Position numbers and translations under genes: made by a program. Under the pieces are notes generated by a model. The model was not told where the DNA came from. It saw nothing but the letters and a program-made list of their open reading frames with translations, and ran no database searches. This document shows, piece after piece, positions 25,998 through 35,127 of a DNA stretch of 59,537 bases; position 1 is the stretch's first letter, and each line of letters opens with the position of its first letter. Source of the DNA: an uncultured Lachnospiraceae bacterium (GTDB lineage: Bacteria > Bacillota > Clostridia > Lachnospirales > Lachnospiraceae); NCBI GenBank assembly GCA_910579805.1, contig CAJTWM010000021.1, positions 1 through 59,537 of the forward strand, in the 5' to 3' direction.

Positions 25998-27314
25998 GTG
26001 TCTAAGACAAAGAAGGGACCGGAAAATACCGGAAAGGCCGTGACCAAATACGACCTTAAGATGGAAAGAAGACGTAAGGAGAGGGAGAAGGAAGAGAAAG
26101 CCAGAAAGCGGATGAAGATCGGCAGTATTGCGGTATTGGTATGTATCGCAGCGCTGATCGTCGGAAGTATCGGTACGAGTATATATAGAAAACAAAAGAT
26201 GTTTCACGGTACTTATGTAAAGATCGGTAATCACGACCTGACGCAGTTAGAATATGATTATTATTTTAACAGCGCGGCCAATAGTTATATATCCAATTAT
26301 TCTTATCTGTTATCTTATATGGGGCTGGATACAACCAAGGATTATGACGAGCAGATCTATTCCGGAGAGATGACGTGGAAAGATTTTTTTGACGAACTGG
26401 CGGTTTCCCAGATCCAAGAGGTAAAAGCGTTAAAGGACGACGCTGCCAAAACAGGATTTACTTTTGACGAAGCGGCGGAGTATCAGACTTTTCAGGAGAA
26501 CTTAGTGCAGGCGGCGGACGGAGCCGGAGTGTCAAAGGCACAGTATTATAAAAATCTGTACGGCGAATATGCAACGGAGAAAAACGTAGAAGCTTTTATT
26601 AAGGACACATTGCTTGCCTCCGCTTATTATGAAAAGATCAGGGAAGACAATAAACCTTCTCAGGAAGAGATTGACGCATATTATGCGGAAAATAAAAACG
26701 ATTATGATACGGTAGATTACAGGAGCTTTACGTTCTCCAGCGCCGATATAACGGAAGAATCGGAAGAAGCGGACCGTACTGCGGCCGTAGAGGAGTTTAA
26801 AAAGAGCGCGGAGGAGTTTGAGGAAAGAGTAAATGAGGGAGAGGATTTTAACGCTCTTTGCATAGAATATGCGGCGGATGCAGAAGCAAAAGCGGAATAT
26901 GAGGATGCGGAGAACGACAATAGCCTTTCCTCAGGCGTGAATTATTCCAGCGCTAATTACGTTTATTCCGACTGGCTTTTTGACGAGGCAAGGACAGCCG
27001 GGGAGACGACGGTGATAACCGACGAGACGAACGGAAGATGTTATGTGCTGCGTTTCGAAGGAAGAGAGAAAGACGAAGAGACGGTAAATGAAAGCATTTC
27101 AAGTACCCTTTCCGGTCAGGCGGCAGGAGAATATGTAAGCGGGCTTACGGAAAGCTACGAAGTGACGGATGTGGCAGGGGAACTGGATTACTTAGTGATT
27201 CAGGCGAAGGAAGAAGCGGAGCAGCCGCCGGAAAGCGATACGGCGGAAACAGAGAACGCAGACGAAACGGGTGAGGACGCACAGACGGATAGTGTAGAGA
27301 GCAGCGCGGAATAG
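25998..27314 (+). CDS. SurA/PrsA-like membrane-anchored foldase
   Basis: This 438-residue protein starts at GTG 25998 after AAAGGAGG. A long basic cytosolic start (1-34) leads to one membrane helix (about 36-56), with the rest outside. A SurA-N-like helical region (about 65-225) precedes a peptidyl-prolyl isomerase-like segment ('YRSFTFSSADI' to 'GRCYVLRFEGREKDE', about 240-370). The C-terminal 40 residues are acidic and low complexity. It probably helps fold exported proteins. The parvulin core is diverged, so isomerase activity is uncertain. There is no lipobox, unlike PrsA. Confidence 0.75.
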   Translation: MSKTKKGPENTGKAVTKYDLKMERRRKEREKEEKARKRMKIGSIAVLVCIAALIVGSIGTSIYRKQKMFHGTYVKIGNHDLTQLEYDYYFNSAANSYISNYSYLLSYMGLDTTKDYDEQIYSGEMTWKDFFDELAVSQIQEVKALKDDAAKTGFTFDEAAEYQTFQENLVQAADGAGVSKAQYYKNLYGEYATEKNVEAFIKDTLLASAYYEKIREDNKPSQEEIDAYYAENKNDYDTVDYRSFTFSSADITEESEEADRTAAVEEFKKSAEEFEERVNEGEDFNALCIEYAADAEAKAEYEDAENDNSLSSGVNYSSANYVYSDWLFDEARTAGETTVITDETNGRCYVLRFEGREKDEETVNESISSTLSGQAAGEYVSGLTESYEVTDVAGELDYLVIQAKEEAEQPPESDTAETENADETGEDAQTDSVESSAE

Positions 27315-27387
27315 CGGCCGGTTTGAAACAATAGGCGAATATTGTCCGGCCGGCGGGCATAAATACAAATGAGGGGGAATAAAAAAG

Positions 27388-28389
27388 ATGGCGAAAGTGG
27401 AAGAAAATTATAAAGCTCTGGCGGACGGGCTCCATCTTAAACTGGGCGTCTACGACAAGCGTTATGTATTATATGGCCGGCGGGAAGAGTACGAGGTCCT
27501 GCTTTATGTCACAAGTTCCAGTTATCCGTACCAGTTCAGTATAGCGGTAACGGCAAGACCCACGGGAGATCCGGTCAGCCAAAGCGATATGAAGGAATTT
27601 AAGAAAAAGTATCTTTCGGTATTGGCGTTCAATCAGGATGGAAACCGTTTTGTTTTGGACGTCAAGGCCACGGGAAACCAAAGAAAACTGCTTGAGAATG
27701 TAGAAGAGTGTTTAACGGTTCTGATCGATTTTCTGGGAGAAAACGGCTATGAGCCATGCTGTCAGTTTTGCGGGCAGCATGTGGAAACGGCGGGATATAT
27801 GATAGGCAGCGGATTTTTGCAGGCATGTCCCGAATGTATGGAGAAAATGCTCCGGGACAGGACGGCTTCGGAAGTACAGAAACAGGGCAGAAAAGAAAAC
27901 CTGCTTGCAGGTTTGGTGGGCGCGTTCTTTGGCTCCCTCCTTGGCGTGGTATGTATCCTGATCTTCAGTCAGTTGGGAAGGGTAGCGGCCATATCGGGAG
28001 TGGTAATGGCATGCTGTACCTTAAAAGGATATGAGATGCTGGCAGGGAAACTGACTAAGAAAGGTATTTTAGCCAGTATCCTGCTCATTCTGTTTATGGT
28101 TTATATCGGAGACAGGCTGGACTGGACGATCTTTATCGTCAGGGAAGTGGGTTCGGACTGGGGGATCGGCTTCGTGGATGCATTCCGTTATGTGCCGGAG
28201 TTTTTGGCGGATGGAGTGATTGAAAGCGGAAGTTACTGGGGCAATCTGGTACTCTTATATCTCTTTACTTTAGGCGGAGCGATTCCTATGATCGTCAGCA
28301 TGGTAAAAGAAAATAAAACCGGAAACCGTGTGTTACGGATCGGTTCCGGAACGGAAAGCGGCTCTGACCTTTCCGGCGGCGTTTATTGA
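27388..28389 (+). CDS. Membrane protein with zinc ribbon, unknown function
   Basis: This 333-residue protein starts at ATG 27388 after GAGGGGG. An N-terminal alpha/beta domain (about 1-120) is followed by a zinc-ribbon-like motif with 'CCQFCGQ' and 'CPECME' (about 126-155). Four or so hydrophobic segments cover about 170-310. I do not recognise the family beyond this. The gap before it carries a long hairpin (27315-27321 with 27346-27352, extended by ACAAT/ATTGT) but no T run. A strong bidirectional terminator follows at 28451. It is probably co-expressed with the foldase gene. Confidence 0.7.
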   Translation: MAKVEENYKALADGLHLKLGVYDKRYVLYGRREEYEVLLYVTSSSYPYQFSIAVTARPTGDPVSQSDMKEFKKKYLSVLAFNQDGNRFVLDVKATGNQRKLLENVEECLTVLIDFLGENGYEPCCQFCGQHVETAGYMIGSGFLQACPECMEKMLRDRTASEVQKQGRKENLLAGLVGAFFGSLLGVVCILIFSQLGRVAAISGVVMACCTLKGYEMLAGKLTKKGILASILLILFMVYIGDRLDWTIFIVREVGSDWGIGFVDAFRYVPEFLADGVIESGSYWGNLVLLYLFTLGGAIPMIVSMVKENKTGNRVLRIGSGTESGSDLSGGVY

Positions 28390-28450
28390 GGGAAGTCAGG
28401 CAGACAGGAAATGCAATAGAGAAAGTATGGTTTGCATGAAAATAAGGATG

Positions 28451-28506
28451 AAAAAGGGGGTGTCGCTCAATCATCTAATTTGATGATTTTGCGACACCCC
28501 CTTTTG
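28451..28506. terminator. Strong bidirectional terminator
   Basis: An 11-bp perfect stem (28456-28466 with 28491-28501), flanked by A5 on one side and T4 on the other, carries a second small hairpin (ATCATC/GATGAT) in its loop. It separates the plus-strand zinc-ribbon gene from the converging yfhO-like gene. Confidence 0.9.
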
Positions 28507-28516
28507 GTAATCAAGG

Positions 28517-31117
28517 CTATTGCTCAGCTCTGCGCCGGGCGTTTTGCTGTCTGACGCAGACCGTGACCACAAAAGCCAGAAGAGAAACGGCGGAAACTGC
28601 GATTCCGGCATGGAAACCGGCCGGATAATAGGATAATTCGATCGTATGCTTACCGGAACTTAATGGTACGCTGATAAAAGTATCCTCAAAAATGGTCATT
28701 TCGGAAACCGCGCCGTCCAGCTTCAAGGTCCATCCCGGTTCATAGGGAATGGAAAGCACCAGATTTCCCCGGCCGGATACGTTGATATGTCCGCTGATAT
28801 GGGAAGAATCAAAAGAGTCCAATGTCAGAGTATGGGTAGAAAGCTTTCGGATACATTCCCCAAGGACCTTTTCATTCATGGTGTAGGCGGATACATAGAA
28901 GGAGGCGTTATCTTCCGTTTCCAATGTAACGATGTCTCCCGCTTTATGATAGCCTAAATTCATGATATATTCGTTTTTCAGCTTGGTAAATTCCAAGCTT
29001 TCTTTTTCTTCTCCACGATAAAAAGAAGCAGTCACTTCATTGAGTTTGGAAGAATCCGTAAAACAGTAGATATAGCCGTCTTTTTCCGCCGTGACCGTTA
29101 TTTTTTTATCGGATATTTTTTCTGTGGCAAGGGATTCAAATAAAGGTTCCGTAATGGAAAGCGCGGACACAAGGCGGTTTTGTATCGTTAAAGGAGATAA
29201 AGATTCTTCCGCGATCGCGTCTTCGTTTTTGTCTTTGATCTGCGCCTCCAGATCTTCGATACTGCCGAATAACTTTTCCAATGCCAGAATTGTATTTTCG
29301 GATTTCCCTTCGGTCTGTGTGTCAATAAAAAAGCCGAAAGGCAGGGCGTAGGAATTTCTGTATAAGTACAGATCCCCTTCCCGGTTCGCCAAATGATAGA
29401 GAGAACCGGGCTCCAGCTCTTCTTTGGAAATCATATATTTTACGTTTAGCAGGGCGGCGGTCAGAGGCGTGGAACCTTCGTAGTTGTAGTATACTTTGCT
29501 GTTCTGCAGGCCGTATTTTCCGTAAAAATCTTTTACATGGGCGTTGGACGTAGAGGAAAACAGCGAGGCCGACGGATAGGAAAGCAGCATACCGTCGTTT
29601 TTGGTGACCCGGCGGAATTTTTCCACACGATAGAAGCCGCCGTCGGATTTTGCCGTTTTATCCATCAGAGTATAGTAGTCGTCATAGCTTTTCAGATAGT
29701 TGGTGCGGTTTACGGTGGGCACGCTGGTGATAAAGGTGTTCAATCCCGCCTCTAACATACATAGTATCAGCGTCAGACAGAGGATCTTCGGTTTTCTGGT
29801 CAGATAAGGCGAAACGCCGTTTTCCGGATTCATGCCGTAATGATAATAAAAGATCAAAAGCATATAAGCCAGCAGCATAAAAAGCGTGGCAAGGAAAACG
29901 GAATGCGTGAACATTTCCGTGTCAATCAGTTTTTGGCAGAGCAAAAGGAAACTCAATACGCCGAAGGAACAGAACCATAAAGTACGTCTGCTGTATTTTT
30001 CTATACCGGACAGGCCTTCAAAGCAGACCGTTAAAAGCAGGATGATATACAGGAAAGACTGCCTGCAGGGCAGGGAGTCCGGATAATTCATGCCGTGCCA
30101 GATAAAGTTAAGCGTATTGGTCGAAAAACTGAGCAGTAAGAAGAAAAGCAGAAAGAGTTTGGGCAGCTTTTCTTTTAAAGGAACTTCTTTTTTCAGCACA
30201 TAAAGCGGCAGCAGGAAAAATACCGCTACGCCGCAGTAAAGATTCGGCCAATGATCCAGCCCCGTTTCTACGGGTACATTCATAGCATGCCTTGCGAGCA
30301 TATCCAAAACGGAAAAGTAGGAAGTCATTTTCTTCGGGAACGTGGAATTGCTGAATTCCGTAAAGAAAAGGGCGCTTAATTCCGGCAGGAGCAGCACCGC
30401 CGCCATGCCTCCCGCCAGCAGGGAATACCATGCGAAGCGCAGGCAGGATTTTCCTTTTTCCTTTGCGCCGATAAGCAGGACGAAGAAATACAGCACAAGG
30501 TAAATGCAGATCATAATGCAGATATAATAGTTGGAGAGGATCGCCAATGCCAGCGTGATACAGTATAATTTGCATCTGCCTTCGTTAACGAGCCGCTCCA
30601 GACCTAACAAGATAAGCGGTGCCAGCACGATGCAGTCCAACCACATCACATCCCAGTTATAGGCGGCCATATAGCCGGACAGAGCGTAAAATATAGAAAA
30701 AAACACAATGCAGAAGCTGTCGGAATGAAAATGCTTTCTTAAGTAATAAGCGAAAGTAAATCCGCAGGCTCCAATTTTGAGTACTACAAAGTAAGTCATA
30801 AATTCGATCAGCAGGTTTTCCGGTACAAGCAGGGAAAGCCAGTTGAAGGGACTTGCCAGATAATAAACGTAAAGGGCAAGAAAATTAGAACCGATCCCCG
30901 TATGAAAAGAGTAAAACAGACTTTCGCCGTTTTTCACTTTGTGGTAAAATTCGGTCAGAAAGGGAAAATACTGATGATACATATCAATATGGAGAAAGGA
31001 TTCGTCTCCAAAGGGGTAGATCTCCCTTACGATAAAGATGATCAGCATCAATAGGATAGGGATCAGTGCGGACAACCCATAGATCAGATTTTTTTGGAAA
31101 AAGTTTTTCGTTTTCAT
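28517..31117 (-). CDS. YfhO family polytopic membrane protein
   Basis: This 866-residue protein has about 13 membrane helices: one at the start, several across 70-450, and one near the end. A large outside domain (about 460-835) lies before the last helix. The opening 'FGDESFLHIDMYHQYFPF' and 'GIGSNFLALYVYYLASPFN' are YfhO hallmarks. In Bacillus and Listeria, YfhO-type proteins are linked to glycosylation of lipoteichoic acid (GT-C-like fold). The gene lies downstream of an LTA-synthase-like gene on the same strand, which supports a wall-polymer role. ATG 31117 is preceded by a suitable AGGC/AAAGG-like site only, so the start is less sure. Confidence 0.9.
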   Translation of the reverse strand: MKTKNFFQKNLIYGLSALIPILLMLIIFIVREIYPFGDESFLHIDMYHQYFPFLTEFYHKVKNGESLFYSFHTGIGSNFLALYVYYLASPFNWLSLLVPENLLIEFMTYFVVLKIGACGFTFAYYLRKHFHSDSFCIVFFSIFYALSGYMAAYNWDVMWLDCIVLAPLILLGLERLVNEGRCKLYCITLALAILSNYYICIMICIYLVLYFFVLLIGAKEKGKSCLRFAWYSLLAGGMAAVLLLPELSALFFTEFSNSTFPKKMTSYFSVLDMLARHAMNVPVETGLDHWPNLYCGVAVFFLLPLYVLKKEVPLKEKLPKLFLLFFLLLSFSTNTLNFIWHGMNYPDSLPCRQSFLYIILLLTVCFEGLSGIEKYSRRTLWFCSFGVLSFLLLCQKLIDTEMFTHSVFLATLFMLLAYMLLIFYYHYGMNPENGVSPYLTRKPKILCLTLILCMLEAGLNTFITSVPTVNRTNYLKSYDDYYTLMDKTAKSDGGFYRVEKFRRVTKNDGMLLSYPSASLFSSTSNAHVKDFYGKYGLQNSKVYYNYEGSTPLTAALLNVKYMISKEELEPGSLYHLANREGDLYLYRNSYALPFGFFIDTQTEGKSENTILALEKLFGSIEDLEAQIKDKNEDAIAEESLSPLTIQNRLVSALSITEPLFESLATEKISDKKITVTAEKDGYIYCFTDSSKLNEVTASFYRGEEKESLEFTKLKNEYIMNLGYHKAGDIVTLETEDNASFYVSAYTMNEKVLGECIRKLSTHTLTLDSFDSSHISGHINVSGRGNLVLSIPYEPGWTLKLDGAVSEMTIFEDTFISVPLSSGKHTIELSYYPAGFHAGIAVSAVSLLAFVVTVCVRQQNARRRAEQ

Positions 31118-31147
31118 TCTGTATAACAGCCCAGCCTTTCAAACGGA

Positions 31148-31175
31148 CCGCTATCCGTAAGTCGAAGGATAGCGG
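31148..31175. other. Hairpin between the LTA-synthase-like and yfhO-like genes
   Basis: A perfect 9-bp inverted repeat (31148-31156 with 31167-31175) sits in the 66-base gap. The T-rich stretch follows on the plus strand, so on the transcribed minus strand it is a weak terminator at best and may allow partial read-through into yfhO. Confidence 0.55.
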
Positions 31176-31183
31176 ACGTTATT

Positions 31184-32953
31184 TTATTTTGATTTATAGT
31201 CAAACAGATTATAATACTGTAATTTCCGGTAGGTCAAGAGGTCTTCCTCAAGAAGTTCGGGCAGATAGGACTTTTCTTCCACGTCCAGAACCTGAATGGA
31301 AGAGATCACCGGATATTGCTCGCTTAGTTCGGACAGATAAGTCATATACGGGGACAGGGGAAACCCTATCGTATCCAGCAGTTTTACGGAAAGGAAATTG
31401 GCGCTGGTATCTTCTTCCCTTGCGGTTTTGATCGGATAATTGGCCCAAATGATATAGGGAACTTCATAACGCCTTGCGTTCTCCTCCTCCGTAAGAGAGC
31501 GGTCGGATTTACCGTTCAGTTTCCAGATCGGCCTCACGACGGAATTGGTGGGCTGGTGGTCGCCGAAGAAGACTACCACGGTGGGTTCCGTGGACTGTTC
31601 GAAATAAGAGAGCAGGTATTCCAACGCCTGATCCGAAAGATGGAGCAGGGAAAGATAATTGTCCAGTACGTCGGAATCTGCTCCCGTGACGGAAATATCG
31701 GGAGTAAAATTATCGTATGCATCGGAATAAGAAGAATGGTTCTGCATGGTGACATTGAATAGAAACAACGGTTTTCCTTCTTCCTTCTCTTCGAATATTT
31801 CGATGATCTTATCGTAATCAGCTTTGTCGCTCACATATTTCCGCACGATCTCAGGGTGGTCAAAATCCGTCTTAAAGTAATTTTTGTCCAGTCCTAAAAG
31901 GGGATACACCTTATCCCTGTCCCAGCCGGAGGCGTTGTAAGGATGTATACCTACCGTAGTATAACCGTAATCCTTTAAATAAGAAGCAAGAGAGGGAACG
32001 GGGCGCTTGACATACTGCTGGTAAGGGATGCTGCCTTGAGGCAGAAACGCCATGCTGTTTCCGGTCAGAAATTCAAATTCCGTATTTGCCGTGTTGCCGC
32101 CGAGAACGGAAACATGCAGAGAGCCGGATACCGTGTTGGCGCCGCTTTCCATCATATCGTGCAAAAAGGGCATATAATCCTGATTGGTTTCAAAGTCCGC
32201 AAGGACGGCGGGATCGGAAAAGGCCTCGTTCATGATCACAATGATATTGGGGAGGATATCCGGTTCTAAAGGAGAGGCCGTTCCATAGTCAAGTAAAAGC
32301 TCCTCCGCTTCGGAAACTTTATAGCCTTCCGGTTTTTCCACCAGCAGATATTCCAGTTCCATTAAAAAAGCGAGGGCGGTGCCGTCTTTATAACTCATGG
32401 TAGTGGGTGTGAACAGCTTGTCATAAAGCCGGAACCGGATCACGGAGGAATCCGCGTGGATCAGAACCGTAAAGCCGTATAAAAAGGTAAGCGAAAGCGC
32501 CGCCCCTGCAATTCTGAATTTATAGTTTGCGAGGGGTTTATTGCTGGTAAGGAAAAATTCCAACGCTAAAATGAGAAAAAGCCCGATCACAGCGAAAACA
32601 GTCTGCTTTTCCATCGTATATTTGAAATTGTCCGCTACGCTGATCGCCGTTTTAACGGAGAAAATATCCCAGGGCATGATCGGCGCGGAACGGAATTGTA
32701 AGACAAAGTAATTGATCACACCCGTAATGAGGAAGAATGCCGTCAGAAACATCAGGGCTAAACGGATCCGTCCAAAGAAGGCGGCCAGTACGAGCATTAA
32801 GATCTCAAACAGTATGATGTTTAAGATCTGTGCCGGCATCAGCATAGTTTTAAAGGGATTGTGCGTTAAAAATTCAAATAAATAGAAAGTAAAAACCGGC
32901 GCCAAAAGGGCGGTTATTGTATTTTTTATCCTGCATTTTAAAGTAGTATCCAT
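31184..32953 (-). CDS. LTA-synthase-family phosphotransferase (sulfatase fold)
   Basis: This protein has 589 residues from ATG 32953 (GAGGAA just before; an upstream ATG at 32965 is possible). Five membrane helices (about 10-180) anchor an outside sulfatase-like domain. That domain shows the metal-binding 'PNIIVIMNEAFSDP', the Thr nucleophile region 'GGNTANTEFEFLTG', 'GIHPYNASGW' and 'FFGDHQP'. This is the LtaS plan: transfer of glycerol-phosphate or a similar group onto a wall or membrane glycopolymer. Many Lachnospiraceae carry several paralogues, so the exact polymer is open. The YfhO-like gene follows on the same strand. Confidence 0.9.
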   Translation of the reverse strand: MDTTLKCRIKNTITALLAPVFTFYLFEFLTHNPFKTMLMPAQILNIILFEILMLVLAAFFGRIRLALMFLTAFFLITGVINYFVLQFRSAPIMPWDIFSVKTAISVADNFKYTMEKQTVFAVIGLFLILALEFFLTSNKPLANYKFRIAGAALSLTFLYGFTVLIHADSSVIRFRLYDKLFTPTTMSYKDGTALAFLMELEYLLVEKPEGYKVSEAEELLLDYGTASPLEPDILPNIIVIMNEAFSDPAVLADFETNQDYMPFLHDMMESGANTVSGSLHVSVLGGNTANTEFEFLTGNSMAFLPQGSIPYQQYVKRPVPSLASYLKDYGYTTVGIHPYNASGWDRDKVYPLLGLDKNYFKTDFDHPEIVRKYVSDKADYDKIIEIFEEKEEGKPLFLFNVTMQNHSSYSDAYDNFTPDISVTGADSDVLDNYLSLLHLSDQALEYLLSYFEQSTEPTVVVFFGDHQPTNSVVRPIWKLNGKSDRSLTEEENARRYEVPYIIWANYPIKTAREEDTSANFLSVKLLDTIGFPLSPYMTYLSELSEQYPVISSIQVLDVEEKSYLPELLEEDLLTYRKLQYYNLFDYKSK

Positions 32954-33076
32954 GATATTCCTCATTTCTGTACGGATTTTTGCGCCTGTCAGGCTTGTGC
33001 CAAATATATTCTAGTAGTGGGTATTTTGAATGTCAAGAGAATCGTAAAAAAGTAAGAAAAAATTATGAATTTGATA

Positions 33077-33105
33077 TTGACAAGATCCTTATTAATGTGT
33101 AGAAT
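33077..33105 (+). promoter_or_regulatory. Promoter of tRNA-Arg
   Basis: TTGACA (33077-33082), a 17-base spacer and TAGAAT (33100-33105) lie 56 bases before the tRNA. Confidence 0.78.
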
Positions 33106-33161
33106 ATGACTGTTGCAGTTTATGAGTGATTTCATGGATGATGTAACAAAAAGGTTGTTAT

Positions 33162-33235
33162 GTGCGTTTAGCTCAGCTGGATAGAGCGTTTGGCTACGGA
33201 CCAAAAGGTCGGGGGTTCGAATCCTCTAACGCACG
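33162..33235 (+). tRNA. tRNA-Arg (anticodon ACG)
   Basis: A complete 74-base cloverleaf: the acceptor strand 33162-33168 pairs with 33228-33234, the discriminator is G35235-equivalent (base 33235), and the anticodon ACG is at 33196-33198 in the loop CTACGGA. D arm and T arm are standard. CCA is not encoded. The wobble A would be edited to inosine. Confidence 0.96.
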
Positions 33236-33302
33236 TTTCCGTAGGCGTACCGGTATGTTATAAGCATATGCGCTGCGCTGGCGTGTCGGTGTAGAAAGAA
33301 TG

Positions 33303-33339
33303 CAGGATACCTGAGAGCGGGTATGCCTGTATTTTTTTT
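33303..33339 (+). terminator. Terminator after tRNA-Arg
   Basis: A 9-bp stem with one bulged base (33303-33311 with 33320-33329) runs into eight T. Confidence 0.75.
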
Positions 33340-33433
33340 GTGTTTCGGTCTGCCGCTTATGTAATTTTTCATATATTTCCATTTTATACATTATGTACAT
33401 TTATAAACTAACAAAATACTTTTCAGAAGCTTA

Positions 33434-33470
33434 AGACTTTGCAAATTTCACATTTGCAGGGTCTTTTTTT
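33434..33470 (+). terminator. Second terminator-like hairpin in the 33240-33666 gap
   Basis: GCAAAT (33441-33446) pairs with ATTTGC (33452-33457), AGAC pairs with GTCT outside it, and T7 follows. The remaining gap to 33666 is very AT-rich and should hold the promoter of the sugar transporter operon, but no single -35/-10 pair stands out. Confidence 0.6.
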
Positions 33471-33666
33471 GTGCATGTTTACGAAAAAAAACGAAAATAA
33501 AATCGTAAACATAAAAAATAGTACAATCCCGTGTTCAAAAAGTGAATACATATTTTAGCTAATCTTTATGGTATTTTTATTTTTAAACTAATTTTATAAT
33601 AATTACATCACCGGGTGGAACGTGCGGAGAAAGTTCTGCTTGGACAACGGAGGAGGATGAAGAGTA

Positions 33667-35115
33667 ATGAATCAAAAGAAAACGAATAAGTCGGTTTCGG
33701 ATATCGTTTATTACGCGATCAGGATCGCAATTCTTGTTTCGGTAATTTTTCTGTTTATTCCGAATTTAAATCCGGCGCGGATCAGCGGACTGATCAATAG
33801 GAATATGTCCTTGTTTACATCCGGACTTTCTTATTCTTCCTTAACAGACGGATTTGGCAGGGCGATCAAGAAAGAATGGGTTTTCCCGTCCACTCTTCAG
33901 ATCTTGTATGTATCGGCGTTGGCAACCTGCCTGGGATTGATCGCAACGGCGGCAAGCGCCTGTATGTCGGTGGGAAACGTGAAGTTCAAAAAACTGGGCA
34001 ATCTGATCGCGGTGATCGGAAGCGGGGTGGAGATTGCCGGCATGGTTGGGATTTACATAGCGTACGGTCAGATATCACAGACGACGAAAGCCAATAAGGT
34101 AGAACCGATGTTTTCCAAAGGGTACTGGCTGATCATGACGATAGCGGTGCTGGTGTTGGCACTCAGCCTGCTTCAGATCGTATTGCTTGCCAAAACAAAG
34201 GCGGAAGCGAAATTTGAAATGCAGACGAAGTTCAGGCTTTTCCTTATGTATATGCCGTTCTTATGTCTGGTAACGGTATTTGCGTACCTGCCGCTTTTGG
34301 GATGGAGATATGCGTTCTTTGATTACAAGGTGGGCGATACCCTGAGCATGGAAAAGTTCGTAGGCTTCAAATGGTTTATGGAGCTTGTAAAAAATCCGGC
34401 GACGGTCAGGGATATTGTGAAAGTGTTGAAAAATACATTGGGAATGAGCATGATTGGTATCGCCACAAGCTGGCTGCCGATGGCGTTTGCGATTTTCCTT
34501 TCGGAAGTAAAGAGCGTAAGATTTAAACGTTTTGTCCAAACCTTTACCACGATCCCGAACTTTATAAGCTGGGTTCTGGTATATGCCATCGCTTTCTGTA
34601 TTTTCTCTACCGAAGGTTTCCTGAGCAGTCTGTTCGTAAACTTAGGGGTGTGGAGCGAAGGGCAGAACCTTCTGATGAACGGTTCCCACACATGGATCAA
34701 GATGTGGGCATGGGGAACCTGGAAAGGCGTAGGCTGGAGCGCCATCATTTATATCGCCGCGATCTCCGGTATTGACCAGCAGCTTTATGAGGCGGCTACC
34801 GTAGACGGCGCAGGACGTTTCCAAAGAATGTGGAATATTACGGTGCCAAGTCTTATACCGACTTTCTGCGTATTGCTTCTTATGTCGATTGCAAATATAC
34901 TCAGCAATGGTATGGATCAGTATCTGGTATTTAAAAATGCGACCAATGCGGATGTGATCAGAGTGCTTGATTTGTATGTATATGAGCTTGGTATCGGGCA
35001 GGGTTCCATTCCGCTCACTACAGTGGTGAGTATGCTCAAATCCATTATCAGCGTAACGCTTTTGTTTGCGGCTAACGGCGTTTCCAAGGCGATCCGTGGC
35101 GAAAGCATTGTATAA
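33667..35115 (+). CDS. CUT1 sugar ABC permease, LplB type, with extended N-terminus
   Basis: This 482-residue permease starts at ATG 33667 after GGAGGAGG. The C-terminal 300 residues are a normal LplB-like permease with six helices and the EAA-type coupling motif 'YEAATVDGAGRFQRMWNITVPS' (about 375-400). The N-terminal 170 residues add about four further hydrophobic segments; usual LplB proteins have about 300-320 residues. It should form a heterodimeric channel with the next gene's product and import an oligosaccharide. The ATPase is not in the operon. Confidence 0.9.
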   Translation: MNQKKTNKSVSDIVYYAIRIAILVSVIFLFIPNLNPARISGLINRNMSLFTSGLSYSSLTDGFGRAIKKEWVFPSTLQILYVSALATCLGLIATAASACMSVGNVKFKKLGNLIAVIGSGVEIAGMVGIYIAYGQISQTTKANKVEPMFSKGYWLIMTIAVLVLALSLLQIVLLAKTKAEAKFEMQTKFRLFLMYMPFLCLVTVFAYLPLLGWRYAFFDYKVGDTLSMEKFVGFKWFMELVKNPATVRDIVKVLKNTLGMSMIGIATSWLPMAFAIFLSEVKSVRFKRFVQTFTTIPNFISWVLVYAIAFCIFSTEGFLSSLFVNLGVWSEGQNLLMNGSHTWIKMWAWGTWKGVGWSAIIYIAAISGIDQQLYEAATVDGAGRFQRMWNITVPSLIPTFCVLLLMSIANILSNGMDQYLVFKNATNADVIRVLDLYVYELGIGQGSIPLTTVVSMLKSIISVTLLFAANGVSKAIRGESIV

Positions 35116-35127
35116 GGGGGTGTAGAT

